This document shows positions 25,801-38,806 of a stretch of DNA of 64,000 nucleotides, one piece after another. Both the position numbers and the translations under genes were made by a program. The notes under the pieces are model-generated. The model was not told the DNA's origin, did not search any database, and was given only the letters and a program-made list of their open reading frames with translations. The stretch covers positions 9,146,080 through 9,210,079 of the forward strand of contig NC_089319.1 of the NCBI RefSeq assembly GCF_036669915.1, in the 5' to 3' direction. The stretch's first letter is position 1. Each line of letters begins with the position of its first letter. Source of the DNA: Pocillopora verrucosa. Lineage: Eukaryota; Cnidaria; Anthozoa; Scleractinia; Pocilloporidae.

Positions 25801-28800
25801 TATCAAATCATTGTTAAACAAACAGGTAGTCGGAGAGTAAAGATTAGCATTATCCTTTACCACAAAATTCGTCTAACAAAAATATTCAAAAACGTATACG
25901 AGGTTCGTATTTGTCGAGTTTGAACACATTCAATTGATCCTCACAAAAAATGGCAAATATCAAGATTATAAATTCAAATTCAGGGCAGACTCCTGCCCCT
26001 TTAATAGTTCAAAACCACAGAAGGAAGCAGACATGTTTTCAACAGGTACGACTGCAGGGCGAAAAAACGAAAAAATTGCATCGATACTTGATCAGTAACC
26101 TACCTGGCGCGAGAGAGGAGTTCTCTGTTACTGGGGCCTCTCAAAGCGTTTTTAGATAAACATGGTAAGATCTGATATTCGCTCATCCCTTTTGACGCAC
26201 GTTGCTGAATCTCAGCTTTAAATGGCATTGAATAAATCGGCGTGATCAATATATGTCCGGCCTCCCTACAGAGTTTCAACTCTCGCCTATGACCTTGAAC
26301 ACATGGAAGAACAAAAAATCGACCTTAAGTTTTATTATTTTACGGAGAAAATTCCACTTTTGCGTATCGGGATATTTTGCACGCTTACTTATTCCTTGAT
26401 ACAACTCTAGTTTGTTTCGTTGTTTTAGCTTGCCTCAGATCACGCTAAGCCGAAGACACTGAGTTTAAATTAGATTTAAGGCAGAACTCAGGGCCGCTTT
26501 TTTTTTTTCTTTTTTTTTTTTCTTTCTTCTTGGTATCATGTTGGGTGCGGGAGATATATGATACTGAAAAACACGAAGAGTCGAAAATGCGAGTCAGAGC
26601 TGGATTTCAATCAATGAAATGCTTTGTTTGCAACGCGACCCCCAACCGGTTTTTGATTTGTTCAACTGATTGTTTGCCGGCCCTATTGGCTAAGATTTAC
26701 GAATTGAAATAACTGACTTTTGTGAGGTCGCAACTAAGCTTGAAAAGTACTTGTGCTCCACCATTAACAATTTGTGGCTAAGCACCCTTCTAAGCGTAGC
26801 GTTTTCGTTGTTTGTGCTATTTCTAATTGTTATGAGAGCTCTATTAATCTCCATCTCTGTTGAGACGGCAACAACGCGTACATCACTGCTGCATCGCGCG
26901 AGTTAATTGCATTCGAACCATAGCTTAGGTTGGCTTGACAAAATCACTTTAACTTGGAGGAGGATTATTCACGACATAGTGAGAGCTAAATAAGGTCGCG
27001 AAGATCATAAATACAGGCCTCAGTTCAAATACAGAAGATGCTAAAAGGCTTTTTTAATTTACAAAGACTCGTTCGCGAATGATATTAAACCACAAAAAGC
27101 TTATATGGCCTTAAACCTAATCTTTCACTAATTCAATCTAAGATCTGTCCGAGTATGTTGAAAATTAGATTAACTAATTACTTACAATGAAAATATACCA
27201 GCCCCAGGGAAAGTGTCTCTTTCCTCCGTCGGGTTGGAATTAAAAGTGAAACTATGCATCAGATTTTTTAGAAATGATTTGAGATGGTAACTTTGCTGAT
27301 AATTATCAACAGAAACTTGGTTGGAAAGTAAACTCCTGAGCAAACGAAAAACGAACACATTTGTTGACTTCGGCTTTTCCGGTTTTGTGGTGAGTCTCCC
27401 GAATTCTCTAAGTGTGGCGGCGGGCAAATGAAACTTGGGAACCTAATTGAATCATCTTGAAGTAATAAATTGTTCGTTAAAATGTTACTACGATAAGTTG
27501 AGACGCCTTTTTCGTGGATTTTAGCAGGTTCTAGATCCCGAAATGTAACAGCTAGTTACTTATGTTATCTTAGTCGTAAAAAAGCTTGGTTCCAAGCTAG
27601 AACTGTCGATGTGAAGCGTCTGTGTGACTGCCTTCCGAAAGCCTCGCTGTTTCATCACGTTTTTTTGTTCTCTCTTTTTTTTTCCATCGATAACCATTGC
27701 AATTATGGCAATGGGGAGGCAGACTCCGTTTTAAAACATAATCTCAGGGAACCGCTGATTTCTACGAGGTCTAACCACAAATAGGATTAAGGTAATTGTC
27801 ATCAGAGTGGTACTCATAAATATTTTATTTAATTTGTCCGATCGACCTCAAATTCCAGTGTATAATTGGAACACAAAGGCATGCTTATGAAATTGGTCTG
27901 TTATGGAGTAGCTTTTCGATAAGTCCCTTGTTTGACCATGTTCAAAACATACGATTGTAGCAAAACTTCCTAAATTTGCCCCGCAATGAGCACATCAAAA
28001 GACTGTCTCCCACAATGTTTTGTTTTGTTTTGTTTATTTGATTTTTCGACACAGATGGAGACTCTGACCTCAAATACTTAGACAGTTTGAGCCTGGATCA
28101 AATGGCAGTTAAAATTATAAGGCAGCATTCGAGTCAACGTCAGAGATAGGTAGTCAAAATGCGCGGTTACGTTGCCCATCCAATAAGACAAGGCAATGCA
28201 ATCGTTCTTCAGAGTCAAGATTGTCTATCGATGCGTAATGATAAAAATCAGCCAACATTTTGGCTGGATTATACTGGATTGCTTTAATTAAAAAGTATTT
28301 CTTGCAGTTCTTTACGCGGAAAGATATTTCCAAAGATATATTTATTATCACGCCCTTGAAGTGTGCATCATGCAGTCACGGTGAGGAATAATCTTTGGGC
28401 CAACTGCGTCTGCAAAAAACGTCGAGCGTTCATTTCGTCCGAGGAACCAAGTCTTTCGTAGATTTGAATAAGACAATTTTAGGGCATATTGATTGACGAT
28501 TTTTGCCCCCTGATAAGTCATGAAAAATTTTCCGTTGCGCCCCCTTAAATGAATCTAATTTTCAGACAAAAATAGCTCCAACGCTATTACAAATCCAGAA
28601 GTTTAAAGAAATATATTTGAGGTTTGTCCGCCGCGTGGCTATTGAAATCGCGTGAAAGTTGTTTGAAATCGGCCGAACCATAGGTGTTTCCATTCAGTTC
28701 TGCCTCTATTGTATTTTTTCTTGAATTCTATTCTCCTTTAAAATTACTAAAATGTATGAGAATTTAACGAACAACGAACAGGCGATCTTTTACTGTATAA

Positions 28801-31800
28801 AAACAATAGCCTCCATTTGGCGCAAATGTTATACGGACATTTGTCCGCGGACATCTGCTCTTATCTGTTCCGAGATGAGAACAGTTTTCCAAAAGCGAAG
28901 CTCGAGGAATCTGTGAGCCTTGGGGAACAGATAATGTCCAAGGACAACATTTTCACATCAAATGGGGCTATTGTGTTTCATATCCTTCAAATATTTTTTG
29001 CAACTCGCGAGGAAAACGTTAACGAACAACTCACTGTTTGCTGGGTGAAATGTTTACTTTTCAGTCTCATTTGTAGGATTTTATGAACAAACAAACTTCT
29101 TTAACAATACCTTAACGCTTTTTCGTCTTGAATTAAATTTTGAACGAAGACTTTTATCGGAGTGGACGTAAGGTTTGAAAATTGGGGAATTTCACTTGGG
29201 GGATTATCCACGGATATTCCCCAGTTTTAGCTAGGAAAATATTCGGTCACGTAACGTATTAAAAACCAATCACGCACATGCAAAATTTCTGATGGATTAT
29301 AATTAATGTTATCTAATAAAGACTTTTCTCGAGCCAAAACTCCACAGCAGCAGTCGAACAGAACTAGCTCTGTTGAGCATGCCGGAACTTGCAATTCGTA
29401 AAGTGAGCGTATCAGCACACCAAGCGCATCGAATGCGCTCATGAGGTAAACAAGGCTTTTTCGCTTGTTCTGGGGGTTGTGTGTATCTACCTTATCTTTG
29501 TCGAAAGCAATTTAATGATAAAAGGGCGAAAGTCAAAGGCAGCAAAAAATAACCGGTGAGAAGAGCTCGGGAAGTTTTGGTAATTTTATTGAAAAAAGTT
29601 ACGAGAAAAAAGAACCTGAACCCATAAATGGGATTTTTTTTCCGGACTTTTTGCAGCCCTCTTTTGTAACCGGCAACAGGATATTCCGATGCATTTACAA
29701 AGTAATGACGTGAACGGGTCAAAATGATCGAAATTAAGCCGTTGTTAATGGGTAACAGGCAAATGCTAGTGTTGTATTCTGCTGTTGTCGCTGCTTTAAG
29801 TCAATTTTTAAATCATTTGTTTAATTTGTTGTTCTTTATAGTTGATCGTCTGTTTTTGCTGCATTTTGAGTTTTTGACCTTTTGTGCAATGTTTCAGATA
29901 TTACCACATGTTCATTCACTCACCTGAATTGTCGCTGTGGCTATAGGGGTAAAGGTGTCGCATCCTGCTCCCTGAATCTAATGATCAACAAAGAACCGCA
30001 TCAATAGTCAATTACTTTATGCTTTAGAATTAATTGTAACTTAGTGGGCCGAGTTGTTCGCAACCCGGTGATCAGAGCAACTTGCAACTGTTTATCGAAA
30101 GATATCCGGGATTTATTGGATTAGCTTCACTTCATCCTGTAACTGATCTAGAAAACTGGCGCTAACCTCTCCTCCAATAAGTAGCAAAACTTAAACTGAT
30201 CACCACTGGCGTTTTCCCGCGTTTAAAAACTCGAGCCACTCTCTCAACCAATCAAATTTAAATCTCAGTTTGGTCACCCGCATTTTCCCGCGCTTCAGGA
30301 GGTTAACTGGATTTCACTTTGAGTTCTCATTGGCCCATTTCGATATTCATTTGATCGATATTATCAAATAACTGTTTCAGTCTCTGATCTTGATGATCTC
30401 TTGATGCTGATTGCATTGAAGGCTTTTATGCATTGCGTTCGCAAACTTTAACGAGCTTTCATTTTTGTAGAATGCGGCTGTTTGCCTCTCGCTAGGGAGT
30501 AAACGAGCGCCGTCTCTCATTAATCAAACAACCTACACTACCGACCTGTACTGCAATCAAAACTCGTCCTCAGACCTTATAAGTTTCTTGGATTTCAAAA
30601 TTACGAAAACCGAAAGAACCTTGGGGACGAGGCAACTTGTAAAGCTTTTTCGTCAAACAGTTACCTCCAATATCGTCCTTTCCACGTCCAAGTCGTTCAA
30701 GCTGGTATCAAATATGGTCGGCGAGCTTTTTACATCAACAATCCATGTTTACCTGAGAGATCTTTACTTGTAATAATCGTCTAACAGATTTAATGAGTCG
30801 AGATTGCGTTGCTTCCTTAAGAATCGTTCAAAGAGTCAACTAATACTTCGAGTTTTTTCCATCCTCGTTTTTTCCTGGAAATTTTGAATCTGAATCCCAA
30901 TAAACTGAAGCGATTAGTTAGATAATTCATTTCAGTACGATATTTACATCTAAGTCTTTGAAAATTTTGTTATAAATTATTTAAGATAAGCAAAGATAGT
31001 TTATTCTCCTCTCACTGAAGATGACTTCAAGGTGTGATTAATAAAAACTGATAAAATATGTCAAATTGCAATATCATGGTCTCTCGAAAAAAGAAATTAC
31101 GAAAAAGTTTGTACAGAAGTATTCAAATTTTGCATACTACAGGACGTTTCTATCAAACAGACGCTTTCAATCTAAGTTATTGACGTAAACAAAGAGAAAT
31201 GACATGATGTGGTTATTGTTATAGTTTACTAATCACATGCTTTTATCACTGTGACATTCAATGATATCAATGATAATTTAAACCACAAGAATATCTTATC
31301 TTTTACATGAATTAGGCTCGTTTCGTCAGCCTTATCCGCGATATGATGACAGTTTCCATGAACCGTAAAACAAGATTCTCTTGAGCTATGATATGATTTT
31401 CCCCAGAAACAAACCTTAATGGAACCCATAAAATATTTACCTCAGTTGCTTTGCAGACCATTCAATGATCTTTGTCAAATAAATTTGTATCTCCCCAGTA
31501 AACATACAGCACTGCATAATTGATAATCCGTAGGTAAGCTATCACGAATTTCGAAAAAAATTCTTTGCAAATTGTAAAAAGTTCTTAAAATTATCCTCCC
31601 CCCCATCTGACCGTTCGCCTGACTTTCCAAAACATGTTTTCAAGTAGTGGTATTCTACAAGCTTGTAAATTAAGCTCAGACGAAAAACCCTTAGCGAAAA
31701 ATTGTAGAATTAAGAACTCAAGCAGTTGATAGCAACTGAAAAGGACACAGTTCTTCATTACATTTGAGAATAATCCCACGTAATATAACTCTCAAATTTA

Positions 31801-32894
31801 GAGAATATTTATCAAGGAGGCAATTTAGATTTAAGTATCTTTCCATTTGTGACTGACAAAACAGAAAATAAACACTCAATTATTTACGCGCGTCTTATGG
31901 TCGATTTTACACCAACAAAAAAAGCTTCTGCCAGAAATCCCTCGGGGAAAGCCGAAGGTAACCGTCTCCCTCTCCAGCCCAAAATCCATAATCTTTTACC
32001 ACCCGTGCAGTTTTTGGCAAAAATAATCTACAGTTTCTCGATCCATTTACTTTCTTCTGCTCTCTTTTTCATTCTAATTGAGAGTAATTAGATATACTAC
32101 TAAGATGTTTTAAATGCGCTGGTTTTATCAATTACCACCGTATGTCGATATCACCAAAATCCATTACACCAGCTGTCTACGACAATTTTCTTGAAAATTT
32201 CAACTATTTTAAAATACAACATTTTCTTTGCTGTGCCGCCTAATCTTCGCTTCTTGATATCACACCTCGATTTCAAGTTGGTATCTGATACATTCGAAAA
32301 AAGGATGCCAAGACATTTAGATCGTGGATACAAAAATTTCCCAACACGGCACATAAACGCATTTTTCTCGGTGTTGTCTTCGCAAAAATCCTCTAGTCGC
32401 TTACGAAGGCTAATAGCGTGACCCAGACCTTTATATAAAGAACATAAACCACCGTTCATTAGATTTAACCTTACCTGTCACATCGCCCGACGCCTGAGTG
32501 TTCACTAATGAAGCATACATGACGTCTTCCTCTTTAACTCGCTTACACGAAAATCCAAATCGAACTAAAGACTTTCAAAACTGATCATTGTTTCATCAAC
32601 TCAAGGAGATGAGTTTGTTTCTGAATCACGAGCGTCGTTTTCATGCTATGTCGCACTTTCCCACGCCGACTGCGTTCATCGCTCTCCATCCGACAACAGC
32701 GCATGATACCTTATTTGATATGCTTAAGCGACCGCACGGTTTTATTACTAATGGAGATCCGAGTTCATTGCTTACACTTTTGTGACGATGCACCCATTCA
32801 TATGAAGGCGCTGTTATTGGCAAAAATAGAGTTCATAAATACTTCTTAATTATTTATGTTTCTAAGGGTCATTATTCCCAACGTTCCAACAGGT

Positions 32895-32927
32895 GCCGGA
32901 AGTTGAAGCACCGGATTCACTTCCGGC
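32895..32927. promoter_or_regulatory. Head-to-head ETS-like sites
   Basis: GCCGGAAGT and its exact inverse ACTTCCGGC are separated by 15 bases that also contain ACCGGAT. CCGGAAGT is the classical ETS core. No gene is clearly attached; a short plus-strand open frame overlaps. Confidence 0.3.
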
Positions 32928-33756
32928 GATACCTCCTCCTCCTGGAAAATTATGGGATTGCCTAATCGTTCCAGTGACATTAGTCGTGTCTACAATACCA
33001 AATAGGCAAATAAAAAACTGTTTTATCATTTTCATGTCGAATCTACATTTTGAAGCACGAAAAGAAGCCAAGCTAGGTACTAAACCGAAATTTCTTGTGG
33101 TTCTGAGGTTTTATTTCCATCGGTATAATTACACATTTTTTTTTTTGCATAAATTTGAGGATCACATGTACCGCAAATGCATTGCAAACGAAGAGATCAG
33201 CGTCCACTCGTGTGAAAATATGATAAAAGTATTACGGTTAAGGGTTTCTTGGTTTTTAAAGTTCTACTGATCAGTTCGTTATGTCAAAACGGCATGGAAT
33301 AAGTCTGTCGGACAGATGATTTACTCAATAATCGATTGTTTGTAGTGGAAAGGATTTAGTTGCGGATATCCTTCCAAACCTGGCGGTTTTCTGATGATCG
33401 CAGGGTCCCGGCAGCAAATTTTGATCGGGAGGAGGGGGTGGGGGGGGGGGGGTTACAGACGACCGCGTTAGCTTCTGCCAACAAGGCAAGGGAATTGGGG
33501 CATGTTTAGCTGGACAAGTTTGTTAAAAAAAAGTTGGAGGGGAGGGGGCTAAATCACTTTCGACACTCAATTAAAAAAACCGCTCTATTCAACTCTAAAC
33601 CAAAGAAGGTAGACTTACTACAAACGAGTCAGTGAGTTACGAGGAGAGAGCCCAGACCTATGGACCCAAACGATCAGGGAACTCGAGAAAGTTTACAAAG
33701 AAAGGAAAGAGAACATTTTCCAAATAATAACATTAGAATAGACCAGCACTCCGTTT

Positions 33757-36700
33757 TCACAAATCGGAATACATCAGGTACTGTTTTAACGAATGCGGAA
33801 CAGGCAGTTCTGGGATTCGTTGCATTCTACAACTGTTAATCCTCTTTCTTATAACAAGCCGGCAAAAATGTTGCAGTGACCGCGGTGAACTGGTCAGACG
33901 CTCCAGTTTGCGCCATTTCAAGTTAGTGCGCTTTGCGCGAGAGTTTTCGCGGCAAATCTCCCGCGAGTGCGGTCTATTTCCCTCGAATTCTAACAACAGC
34001 TTATACAAGTCTGGATTAAGAACTCTCATGGCGCTAGGGTCTTTAAAAGCTATGCAAGTTCCTTGGTGGAGCTGATCAACGCTTGCTCCAAGCTTGAGAA
34101 AAAGTTTAATGCAATCCAACTGTACTTGAAGAGACTTCTGATTATGGCCATACCCTAACCTAGTTACAGCTATGCTTAACGCTGTATTCTTCCCTCGATC
34201 CACAAAATTGGGATCAGCGCCGAAGTCCAACAGGATCTTACCACAATCATGGGACGAATTCTGCGCAGCAAGAATTAATGGTGTGGTGTATGTCGCTCTG
34301 TTCACATCTGCGCCACGCTCCGCCAAGATTTTAACGCAATCGACGTAGTCACCTTCAACGGAAACCATCAGTGGTGTCTTGGGCAGCATGTCTACATCTT
34401 CATATATGTGGTTAGGATTTGCCCCGCAGTCCAAAAGCAGTTTAGTGCAATCCGCATGTCCTTGACAAGCTAAACAAATTGGAGTCATGTTTCCAGTGTG
34501 TGTTGGTGCGTCAACATTAACACCCGCTGATAAAAGCAGCTCCATGCACTTATAGTGACCTTCCTGACTACTAAGGTGCAGAGGAGTGATTTTCTCTATA
34601 TAGGTTTCTGCGCATGCACTCACCCCCGCATTTAAAAGAATCTCAATGCACTCAGGGTGCCCGCGTTCTGCAGCAGCGTGAAGCGGTGTTGCTCCATCAA
34701 TAACTTTACTTTCAGGGTCTGCCCCTAGAAGAAAAGCAATTAACTGTTAGAAAATACTCTGCTACCCTTTTAGAATGCTGAAACGAAACCAGACTCCAAA
34801 ATCGAGGGCAAAAAAAACTACTCTCAGTAAAAAGCTATGAGAAGTTTTGTCCTCCTCTAACCCAACATCAAGGGAAAAAAATTTGTTGGTTTTTCTGAAA
34901 CTGTATATGGGAATAGCTTATTAAGACTCTGTCTCTAAACAACAGGGGTAGTTTTCTAAAGTTGAGTTGGTTCAAATTCAAAATCAAACTCGTAAAAAGT
35001 TTGGAACAGGCTGAACCAGGCCTAAAAAATGTAATTATATTGAAACATCATGTTGAGCCTCTAAAAGTTCCCAACTGATATCAGTTCAATTGCTAGATGA
35101 TAAAACCAATCCCCACCAGGTGGTTTCTCAGATCAATATCAGTATCTGGGCAACTGCCCACCTACCCCTCCCCTAACCCAACATTAACCTTGATTTGTCA
35201 TCAATTGACTGTTGTTGGGTTAGGGGAGGGGTAGGTGGGCAGTTGCTCAGATACTAATATTGATCCAGTTTCTCCATACATGGCTCCTCCCATAATTTTT
35301 CTTGGAGCCCAACAAAACACCCACAGCATACAGTAACTCTGAAAATTCCTCTCAAACCTTTAAACCCCAGCATTTACATGTAACTTCTCCTTACAGTTCC
35401 AGTTTATCTTGCAAACAGGTTATGGAAACAGAGAAGCTTATAAGTTAGAGGGTGTTGACTTGTTGTAACACTACATTCTCCAATTTAATTAATAAGGAAA
35501 TGTAAGGGAGTTAGGAGGGAGAATTGCTCACTGGATCTTAGGGTTAAAGGGTTAAAAATAGCTCACAACCACAATACTCTGAAAATAAACAGAATTCCTA
35601 CCAGCAGTTAACAGCATGTTGATACAATCTGTTAAGCCTTCCTGGGAAGCAATAAACAATGGCGATGCCTTATCTACAGTCAATAAACTGATATCTGCCC
35701 CCTCTTTTAGTAGTAGCTTTAAGCAAGCCTTATGTCCATATTGAGTGGCAGTGAACAAAGGTGTGGCACCATCACTGTTTTGTATGTTAATGTCTGCCGC
35801 GAATGAGAGAAGTATTTTAATGAAGTCTTCACGACCAGCAAATGCTGCTTCATGTAAAGCACTCCATCCTCCAACATCCTGACTGTTTACATCTAAACTG
35901 CATTCTAAGAAAATCTGAGACGAACCAAAATGAGAAAACAAAGAGGTTACAGATTAATAAATTCATGAATACCATCCTTACCAAAAATGTTAGAGGCAGT
36001 ATGGTAATTTCACTCACAATGTCAAGTATGAAAGGGTTTTAAAAAAGTAGCTTATTCCAGGCATTCAGCAATTTAATTATGGTAATTGCACTGAGTGGAG
36101 TGCAGTTTGGACTGAAATTAAACACATTATTTCAAAATCAAACAGGCATGCAGGGCGAGTTTGATTTGAAGTCAAAAGTATGATTTTAGACCAAAATTTC
36201 ATGACACAAAGTTAAATTTCCATTCTATTACATCTATTTTAAAATGAAAAATGTAGCCCCTTAATAAAAAAATGTTTTTCAGTCTCTACAGATATTTTTG
36301 TGATTTTAAGTATATTGAGCTTGTTTGCAAAAAGTTGTAAAGCTTGATTGACTTCTCTCAACAAGCCTTGAAGTTTGATTGGTTGTTGTGTTAAAGTAAA
36401 CTGTCACATTGGCTGGGAAGACAATGCAGTTTGGAGCCTATAACAATGTAATTTGTCTGTAAATCGCTACAGTGAGAGCCAATCAGATTGCAAGGATTTC
36501 AAAATGGATCTAATCAATCTGTAGATGGTCTGACAGTAGCAGCTGAGTGGAAAACGTGGGGGGTTTAAGTAAGGTTCCATAAACGAAATTATGCAACCCA
36601 TTCCAAACATCCATCACATTTTTCACTCCTTCCCTACTTTCATGCCATTTACTATTAGTGCCTCTATTTATTTACTGAACCTCTGGAACAAGCTAGTAAT

Positions 36701-38806
36701 AGACCATTGATCTTTGTTTGTGTCTCTCTTTAGAGATAGGAAGATGGCACATACGTCCAGCCTAGAATGCTAGCTAGGACTCAGTGGAACAATGACATTT
36801 GCTTTAAACCTCACTGAATTTTTGTCTCATTTTGATAAACTTTTCCACAAGGGTAATCATTTGATGAGATCTCTAAGAATTCTTATAACCCATTTAGCAA
36901 ACTATCTGTAACAGATTGAAGTCTGATAAACACTAGAGGTGAACTGTAATGGATCAGCATCCCATTTACAGTCTGTAGGGGAGGAGTAGCAATACCCTTA
37001 GTTGCTTCATGCTATGTAGACACAGAGAAGTTCTACCATCTTGTGGGTCCCTTAGCTTAGGTTCAGGCTTAACTTTACCATAATTACATCGTCTGTCCCC
37101 TGGTGAATCATTACCTCCTCACTCATTTGAAAGGGATTTAAATATTCTTTTTGTGTTGCTAACAGCATGTATCAAGTAAAATTTGATGTCAGTCAGACGA
37201 GTAATCATGGCATACATCAGTCACACTTGTATGATAGACAAGTTATTACACTGGCCTGAAAACATTACAACACAAACCTTTAAACACTCTAAACTCCCAC
37301 TTTTCACAGAGGCCACCAACAAGTTTACTTCTTCATCATTCATGACATTCACATCAGCTCCAAATTCCATTAGTGTCTTGATGCATTCAACATGGCCATT
37401 CAATGCTGCCAAGAAGAGAGGTGTTTCACCACTGTATGCTCGAGAATCAAGAAGATCCTCATTCTTGTGTTCCAGCAGGCTTCGTAGACAACCAGAGTGT
37501 CCTGCAGCAGCCGCCTCATGAAGAGGAAACCAACCACGATTATCAGAAACATCACAAGGAGATCCTGAAATAAACACAAAAAGAACTGTTTATCTCCTTT
37601 ATTGACAATAAGTTATGGAAAAGTGGCTTTCCTACAATCATGTCCCTGGTCATTTTGAATAGTGTATTTCAATGAGCACCCACCCTTGAATAACCACCCA
37701 CCCTTCGGAAACAATGTTGAACAAGCACCCCTCTAATACAAACACCCCCTCCTCCTTCACTTTCTTAAATAGTAGGGAAATGAGGAAACCCTGTCTCTAT
37801 TGCCACTTTATTTACAATTTTTTTAAGCATAAACTACAATAGAATTGTCAGTACAGGAGAATAGTTTCTTTTCCATGTGCTTGCAGAGATCCTCTATGTG
37901 CCTTATCTGTTGTGCTAACTTAATAAGCATCCCTCCTTGTTTAAGTGGCCTCCTTTCAATAACTTTTGAATAACCCCCAGGTGTCCAATCAAGGAAATAC
38001 CGTCTATAACCTAGTTATGTGATAAATCTAATTTCACTGTAATTTATTTAAAACTAGCATCATTTTTAAAGATGAATTTATATTGTGTGTTGCTTATCAT
38101 ACTGCTTAAATTAATATAAAACAGAGAAGAAGTTAAAACACAACTCCAGGCTCATAAAATAGTTACCAGAAAGAAATTTCAATTTTTGTAAAAGAGGAAG
38201 ACAGCAGTTATTTTCGAAGGTCGACACAATTCTGTCCTGGTCACTCATGGGATTTAAAGGGTTAACATTAATTTTGATTAAAAACATACACTGAAAATTT
38301 TGAAACATTGCTTTGTCTAGGTATAGATCTACTGATATCTGTAGCTTGACTGACTGGTTGAGACATCCAGCGACCTTACAAAACGAGATGGGATTAAATT
38401 ACTCATGAAAATTTAACGCCATTGAAGATATATCTTAATTTCTTGTAAGACAGTCAAGTTTTCGAGGTTTCCCAGTTCATAGTAACATTTAGACTTGTGC
38501 AAGAAAAGAAAACTGAAGGAAAAAAATAGACGAGGAGTATCAAGCGATAAGACTCCCAGCTTGTGATTGTGAGCGAAATGCAACAGCTGCCCACTTGAAT
38601 ATGTACAGATATGTATCATGCAATAACTCGAATGGTATAGAATGCAATGACTCACCATCGGCAATAAGACGTATTAACCTTTCTTCGTCACCTTCTCGAG
38701 CAGCTAATCCAACATTTGAGACTGTAAGATCGTCGGCCCGATCGAAAAACTGTAGTCCATTGCGAACATTTTCCAGATCTTGTTGCATTCCCAGTTCGTC
38801 GGCCAT
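33757..38806 (-). CDS. ASB3: Ankyrin-repeat and SOCS-box protein, ASB3-like
   Basis: Substrate-recognition adaptor for a Cullin-5/Elongin-BC ubiquitin ligase. Four coding exons, 38806-38656, 37564-37278, 35914-35602 and 34724-33757, join in matching phases to 572 residues (human ASB3 is about 520). The N-terminus VGLAAREGDEERLIRLI followed by DNRGWFPLHEAA is very close to ASB3, in which VGLAAREG and DNRGWMPIHEAA occur in the same order. About ten ankyrin repeats follow (residues 30-490). The C-terminal SOCS box has a BC box (SLQHFCRLVI) for Elongin C and the Cul5 box LPVP. The ATG at 38806 opens MADELGMQQD. In exon 4 the true frame continues upstream of the first internal Met to the acceptor at 34724. 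Introns 2 and 3 carry repeats. Orthology to ASB3 rests on my recollection of the family; ASB membership is firm. Confidence 0.88.
35131..35265. repeat. Foldback element with 53-bp arms in ASB3 intron 3
   Basis: Arms 35131-35183 and 35213-35265 are inverted copies with about two mismatches in 53, separated by a 29-base loop. The arms run from GATCAATAT through GCAACTGCCCACCTACCCCT to TAACCCAACA. Such C/G-rich foldbacks behave as MITEs. The RNA would form a very stable hairpin. Confidence 0.9.
35355..35555. repeat. TTAACCCTTTA-ended MITE family I, copy 3
   Basis: Begins AACCTTTAAACCCCAGCATT and ends TCTTAGGGTTAAAGGGTTAA, giving decayed inverted ends. The interior TACATGTAACTTCTCCTTAC and GTTAGGAGGGAGAATT resemble the copy at 3157. 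Lies in ASB3 intron 3, ending about 47 bases before exon 3. Confidence 0.65.
36078..36360 (+). repeat. Interspersed repeat family II, best copy
   Basis: Starts ATGGTAATTGCACTGAGTGG and ends near GTTTGCAAAAAGTTGTAAAG. It aligns along most of its length with 1733-2010. Lies in ASB3 intron 2. Confidence 0.75.
37665..37990. repeat. Degenerate AAGCACCC-type repeat in ASB3 intron 1
   Basis: Recurring phrases GAGCACCCACCC, AACAAGCACCCCTC, ACAAACACCCCC and AATAAGCATCCCTCC. It is related in composition and phrasing to 840-1040. It lies in intron 1, where a right-end fragment of family I (TTTAAAGGGTTAAC) also occurs at about 38251-38265. Confidence 0.45.

Larger units (their letters stand above)
22756..33756. 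other. Long region without a supported gene
   Basis: About 11 kb between the Kv channel start and the 3' end of the ASB gene. It contains T-rich and GTTT microsatellites, a palindrome at 22863-22894 and a paired ETS-like site at 32895-32927. Open frames reach at most about 125 codons (32893-33270) and none shows a domain or flanking splice signals in consistent phase. Non-coding exons, enhancers or unknown small genes cannot be excluded. Confidence 0.45.

Noticed and set aside
28817-29086. Plus-strand frame of 89 codons
   Set aside because: No domain, no partner exon with matching phase and no poly(A) context.
32893-33270. Plus-strand frame of 125 codons starting MPEVEAPDSLPAIPPPPG
   Set aside because: The first residues look protein-like, but the rest is Phe/Lys/Arg-rich and patternless and no partner exon was found. 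Treated as chance.
33757-34623. Start of ASB3 exon 4 at 34623
   Set aside because: That codon is GTG, and the same frame continues upstream through another ankyrin repeat to an acceptor at 34724.
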